A stretch of DNA of 64,000 nt from positions 139,384-203,383 of the forward strand of contig NZ_CP033004.1 of NCBI RefSeq assembly GCF_005080745.1, written 5' to 3'. Positions 62,188 to 64,000 of this stretch are shown piece after piece (positions within the stretch are counted from its first letter, which is position 1; each line of letters opens with the position of its first letter). The notes under the pieces were generated by a model. It saw only the letters and a list, made by a program, of their open reading frames with translations. It was not told the origin of the DNA and ran no database searches. The DNA comes from Buchnera aphidicola (Melaphis rhois) (lineage in GTDB: Bacteria > Pseudomonadota > Gammaproteobacteria > Enterobacterales > Enterobacteriaceae). The translations under genes and the position numbers were made by a program.

Positions 62188-62808
62188 ATGCAGTATACTC
62201 TACCATCACTTCCTTATTCTTATGATAGTTTAGAACCATATTTAGATGAAAGAACGATGTATATTCATCATACTAAACATCATCAGTCGTATATTAATAA
62301 TACAAATAGCATATTATACAATACTAATTGGTTAAATTATCCTATTGAAAGTATAATTTCTCAATTAAGCGTTATAAATGTTAGTAATAAAATATCATTA
62401 CAAAATAATGCTGGGGGACATGCAAATCATAGTTTATTTTGGACTACTTTAAAGTTAGGTACAATTTTAAATGGAAAGTTAAAAATTGCTATTGAAGAAA
62501 ACTTTGGTTCTTTTAAAAATTTTAAAGTAGAGTTTGAAAAAATAGCTATAAATCACTTTGGTTCTGGTTGGATTTGGTTAATTAAAAAAAATGGAAAATT
62601 ATTTATTTCATCTACTGTCAATCAGAATAACCCTTTAATGGGAGAGGTTATATCTGGTACATCTGGTTTTCCTATATTTGGTTTAGATATTTGGGAGCAT
62701 GCTTATTATTTAAAATACCAAAACAATCGCATAGATTATATTAATGCTTTTTGGACTGTCATTAATTGGGATGAAGCAAATAGACGATTTAGTTTAAAAT
62801 CAGTTTAA
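62188..62808 (+). CDS. sodA: Superoxide dismutase (Mn type)
   Basis: Converts superoxide to hydrogen peroxide and oxygen. The 206-residue protein (E. coli SodA 206) has the metal histidines in [13 protein letters not shown] (His26 region) and [13 protein letters not shown], and the Asp/His pair in [25 protein letters not shown] and FGSGWIWL are closer to SodA (Mn) than SodB (Fe). In E. coli, rnt and grxD lie near sodB, so position alone would suggest the other type. Confidence 0.95.
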   Translation: MQYTLPSLPYSYDSLEPYLDERTMYIHHTKHHQSYINNTNSILYNTNWLNYPIESIISQLSVINVSNKISLQNNAGGHANHSLFWTTLKLGTILNGKLKIAIEENFGSFKNFKVEFEKIAINHFGSGWIWLIKKNGKLFISSTVNQNNPLMGEVISGTSGFPIFGLDIWEHAYYLKYQNNRIDYINAFWTVINWDEANRRFSLKSV

Positions 62809-62935
62809 TATATAAAATCGTATTTTATTTAAAATACAAAACTTTTATACATATATTTTAATTTTAATTATTCTATCAAGACAGAGTACATTGTATCTCT
62901 TAAAGTATTGATAGTTTTTATAACGTGATATTTAT

Positions 62936-63526
62936 TTGAAAAAAATTAAATTGATAGTTGGACTAGCTAATCCGATTGTTAAGTATGATAAAACTAGGCA
63001 CAATGTTGGTTCTTGGTTTATTCAAAATTTAGCTAATTATCATCATAAAGTTTTAAAGGAGAATAAAAAACTTTTAGGTTATACTGCATCTTTTATATAC
63101 TCAAATTCTAGAGTTTACTTATTTATACCAAATGTTTTTATGAATATAAATGGCGAATCTATTTTAACTATATCTAAATTTTATAATATTAAGTTAAATG
63201 AAATGCTCATAGTTCATGACGAATTAGATCTAAATCCTGGATTAATACGACTTAAATTAGGATATGGACATAATGGTCATAATGGAGTTAGAAATATTGT
63301 TAACTTATTATCAAAAAAAAAACATTTTCTAAGAATTCAAATTGGTATCGGTCGTCCTATGAAATCTAAAAAAATAGCGGATTTCGTTTTATCTTCTCCT
63401 CTATTTAATGAGAGAAAATTGATTGAAGAATCCATATTAAATGCTGTTAATATAACTAATTTTTTGGTAAAGGATAGTAATATTCTAATAATAAAAAAAA
63501 TATTAAAATGTAATAGAAATTATTAA
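62936..63526 (+). CDS. pth: Peptidyl-tRNA hydrolase
   Basis: Releases tRNA from dropped-off peptidyl-tRNA. The 196-residue protein (E. coli 194) has KLIVGLANPIVKYDKTRHNVG with Asn and the catalytic His near residue 20 (quoted in part: TRHNVGSWF), FMNINGES, and VHDELDLNPGLIRLKLG near 92. The start is TTG at 62936; upstream the frame is closed at 62921 without an ATG. It is followed by ychF as in E. coli. Confidence 0.95.
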   Translation: MKKIKLIVGLANPIVKYDKTRHNVGSWFIQNLANYHHKVLKENKKLLGYTASFIYSNSRVYLFIPNVFMNINGESILTISKFYNIKLNEMLIVHDELDLNPGLIRLKLGYGHNGHNGVRNIVNLLSKKKHFLRIQIGIGRPMKSKKIADFVLSSPLFNERKLIEESILNAVNITNFLVKDSNILIIKKILKCNRNY

Positions 63527-63598
63527 AAATTTTTTAAATTAAAATGTATGTTTTATAGCAAGATATTCTTCATCTACGAATAAGGTATAAACATTTTT

Positions 63599-64000
63599 AT
63601 GGGTTTTAAGTGTGGTTTAGTAGGATTACCTAATGTAGGAAAATCAACTATATTTAATCAGTTAACAAATTTAAAAATACCAGCAGATAATTTTCCATTT
63701 TGTACTATTAAACCAAACGTTGGAATAATGTTAGTATCTGATGATCGTTTAAACACACTCTATAATATAGTTAGTTCTAGCAAAATTATTCCTGCATATG
63801 TAGAATTAGTAGATATAGCCGGTTTAGTTAAAGGCGCGTATAAAGGAGAGGGATTAGGAAATAGGTTTTTAGATCATATAAGGCAAACAGATTTAATCAT
63901 TCATATAGTGCGTGGTTTTAAAAATGATAACGTTACCCATATATATGGTCAAATAGATCCCGTTAATGATATTGAAATAATTAATCTAGAGTTAATGCTA
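63599..64000 (+). CDS. ychF: Ribosome-binding ATPase YchF, N-terminal part (cut by window edge)
   Basis: Obg-family P-loop ATPase that binds ribosomes and is linked to redox stress. The ATG at 63599 opens a frame of 134 codons to the window end without a stop. It starts [19 protein letters not shown] (Walker A), then [12 protein letters not shown] (G2-type loop), [18 protein letters not shown] (Walker B/switch II) and [17 protein letters not shown]. coli YchF has 363 residues, so about two-thirds is missing. Follows pth by 72 bases. Confidence 0.95.
   Translation, partial: MGFKCGLVGLPNVGKSTIFNQLTNLKIPADNFPFCTIKPNVGIMLVSDDRLNTLYNIVSSSKIIPAYVELVDIAGLVKGAYKGEGLGNRFLDHIRQTDLIIHIVRGFKNDNVTHIYGQIDPVNDIEIINLELML

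Noticed and set aside
1-64000. Insertion sequences, phage genes, CRISPR arrays, restriction or toxin systems.
   Set aside because: No transposase, integrase, direct-repeat array or defence protein was found; all sizeable frames match housekeeping genes.

Overview
The window reads as a stretch of the chromosome of Buchnera aphidicola, the obligate intracellular symbiont of aphids. The reasons are extreme A+T bias in both genes and spacers, gammaproteobacterial proteins very close to their Escherichia coli orthologues, E. coli-like micro-synteny with many neighbours deleted, long poly(A) tracts inside genes, and the endosymbiont-retained gene yba2. Retention of lolB and ispE between prs and prfA suggests a lineage other than the pea-aphid type, possibly the Baizongia pistaciae symbiont; this strain guess is an inference from memory. 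No mobile element, phage, CRISPR array, tRNA or rRNA was found. 

Layout: (1) 1-3535: glyS (cut by the left edge), glyQ, nfo, rplY. (2) 3880-21723: a block matching the first two minutes of the E. coli map in inverted order: dedA/yabI, rsmA, apaH, folA, carB, carA, dapB, ispH, lspA, ileS, ribF, rpsT, dnaJ, dnaK. Genes such as apaG, pdxA, surA, lptD and fkpB are missing from their usual places. dnaK keeps a near-perfect heat-shock promoter. (3) 21966-36983: the complete nuoA-N operon for respiratory complex I. (4) 37302-44937: folC, cvpA, then prs-ispE-lolB (minus strand) and prfA-prmC-sirB1 (plus strand), with hemA and sirB2 missing. (5) 45030-56009: nadE, ackA, pta, nrdB, nrdA, gyrA. (6) 56403-64000: yba2, a 2-Cys peroxiredoxin, ung, grpE, nadK, the tmRNA gene ssrA, grxD, rnt, sodA, pth and the start of ychF. 

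Together the genes cover translation (GlyRS, IleRS, L25, S20, RF1 and its methylase, Pth, tmRNA, RsmA), protein folding (DnaK/DnaJ/GrpE), energy (complex I, acetate pathway), nucleotide and cofactor supply (carbamoyl phosphate, PRPP, folate, FAD, NAD, dNTPs), lysine/peptidoglycan precursor (DapB), isoprenoids (IspE, IspH), lipoprotein handling (LspA, LolB), limited DNA repair (Nfo, Ung) and oxidative-stress defence (SodA, peroxiredoxin, GrxD). 

The most striking observation is that two neighbouring genes, ung and the normally essential nadK, are each out of frame by exactly one A inside poly(A) runs of 10 and 11. Both restore to family length and alignment if one A is added, which fits rescue by RNA polymerase slippage. 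Other points of interest are a NAD synthetase with altered conserved residues, several strong inverted repeats in spacers, a terminator embedded in a convergent gene, and a tmRNA gene with an unusual tag and no encoded CCA. I did not find a wholly new multi-gene system.
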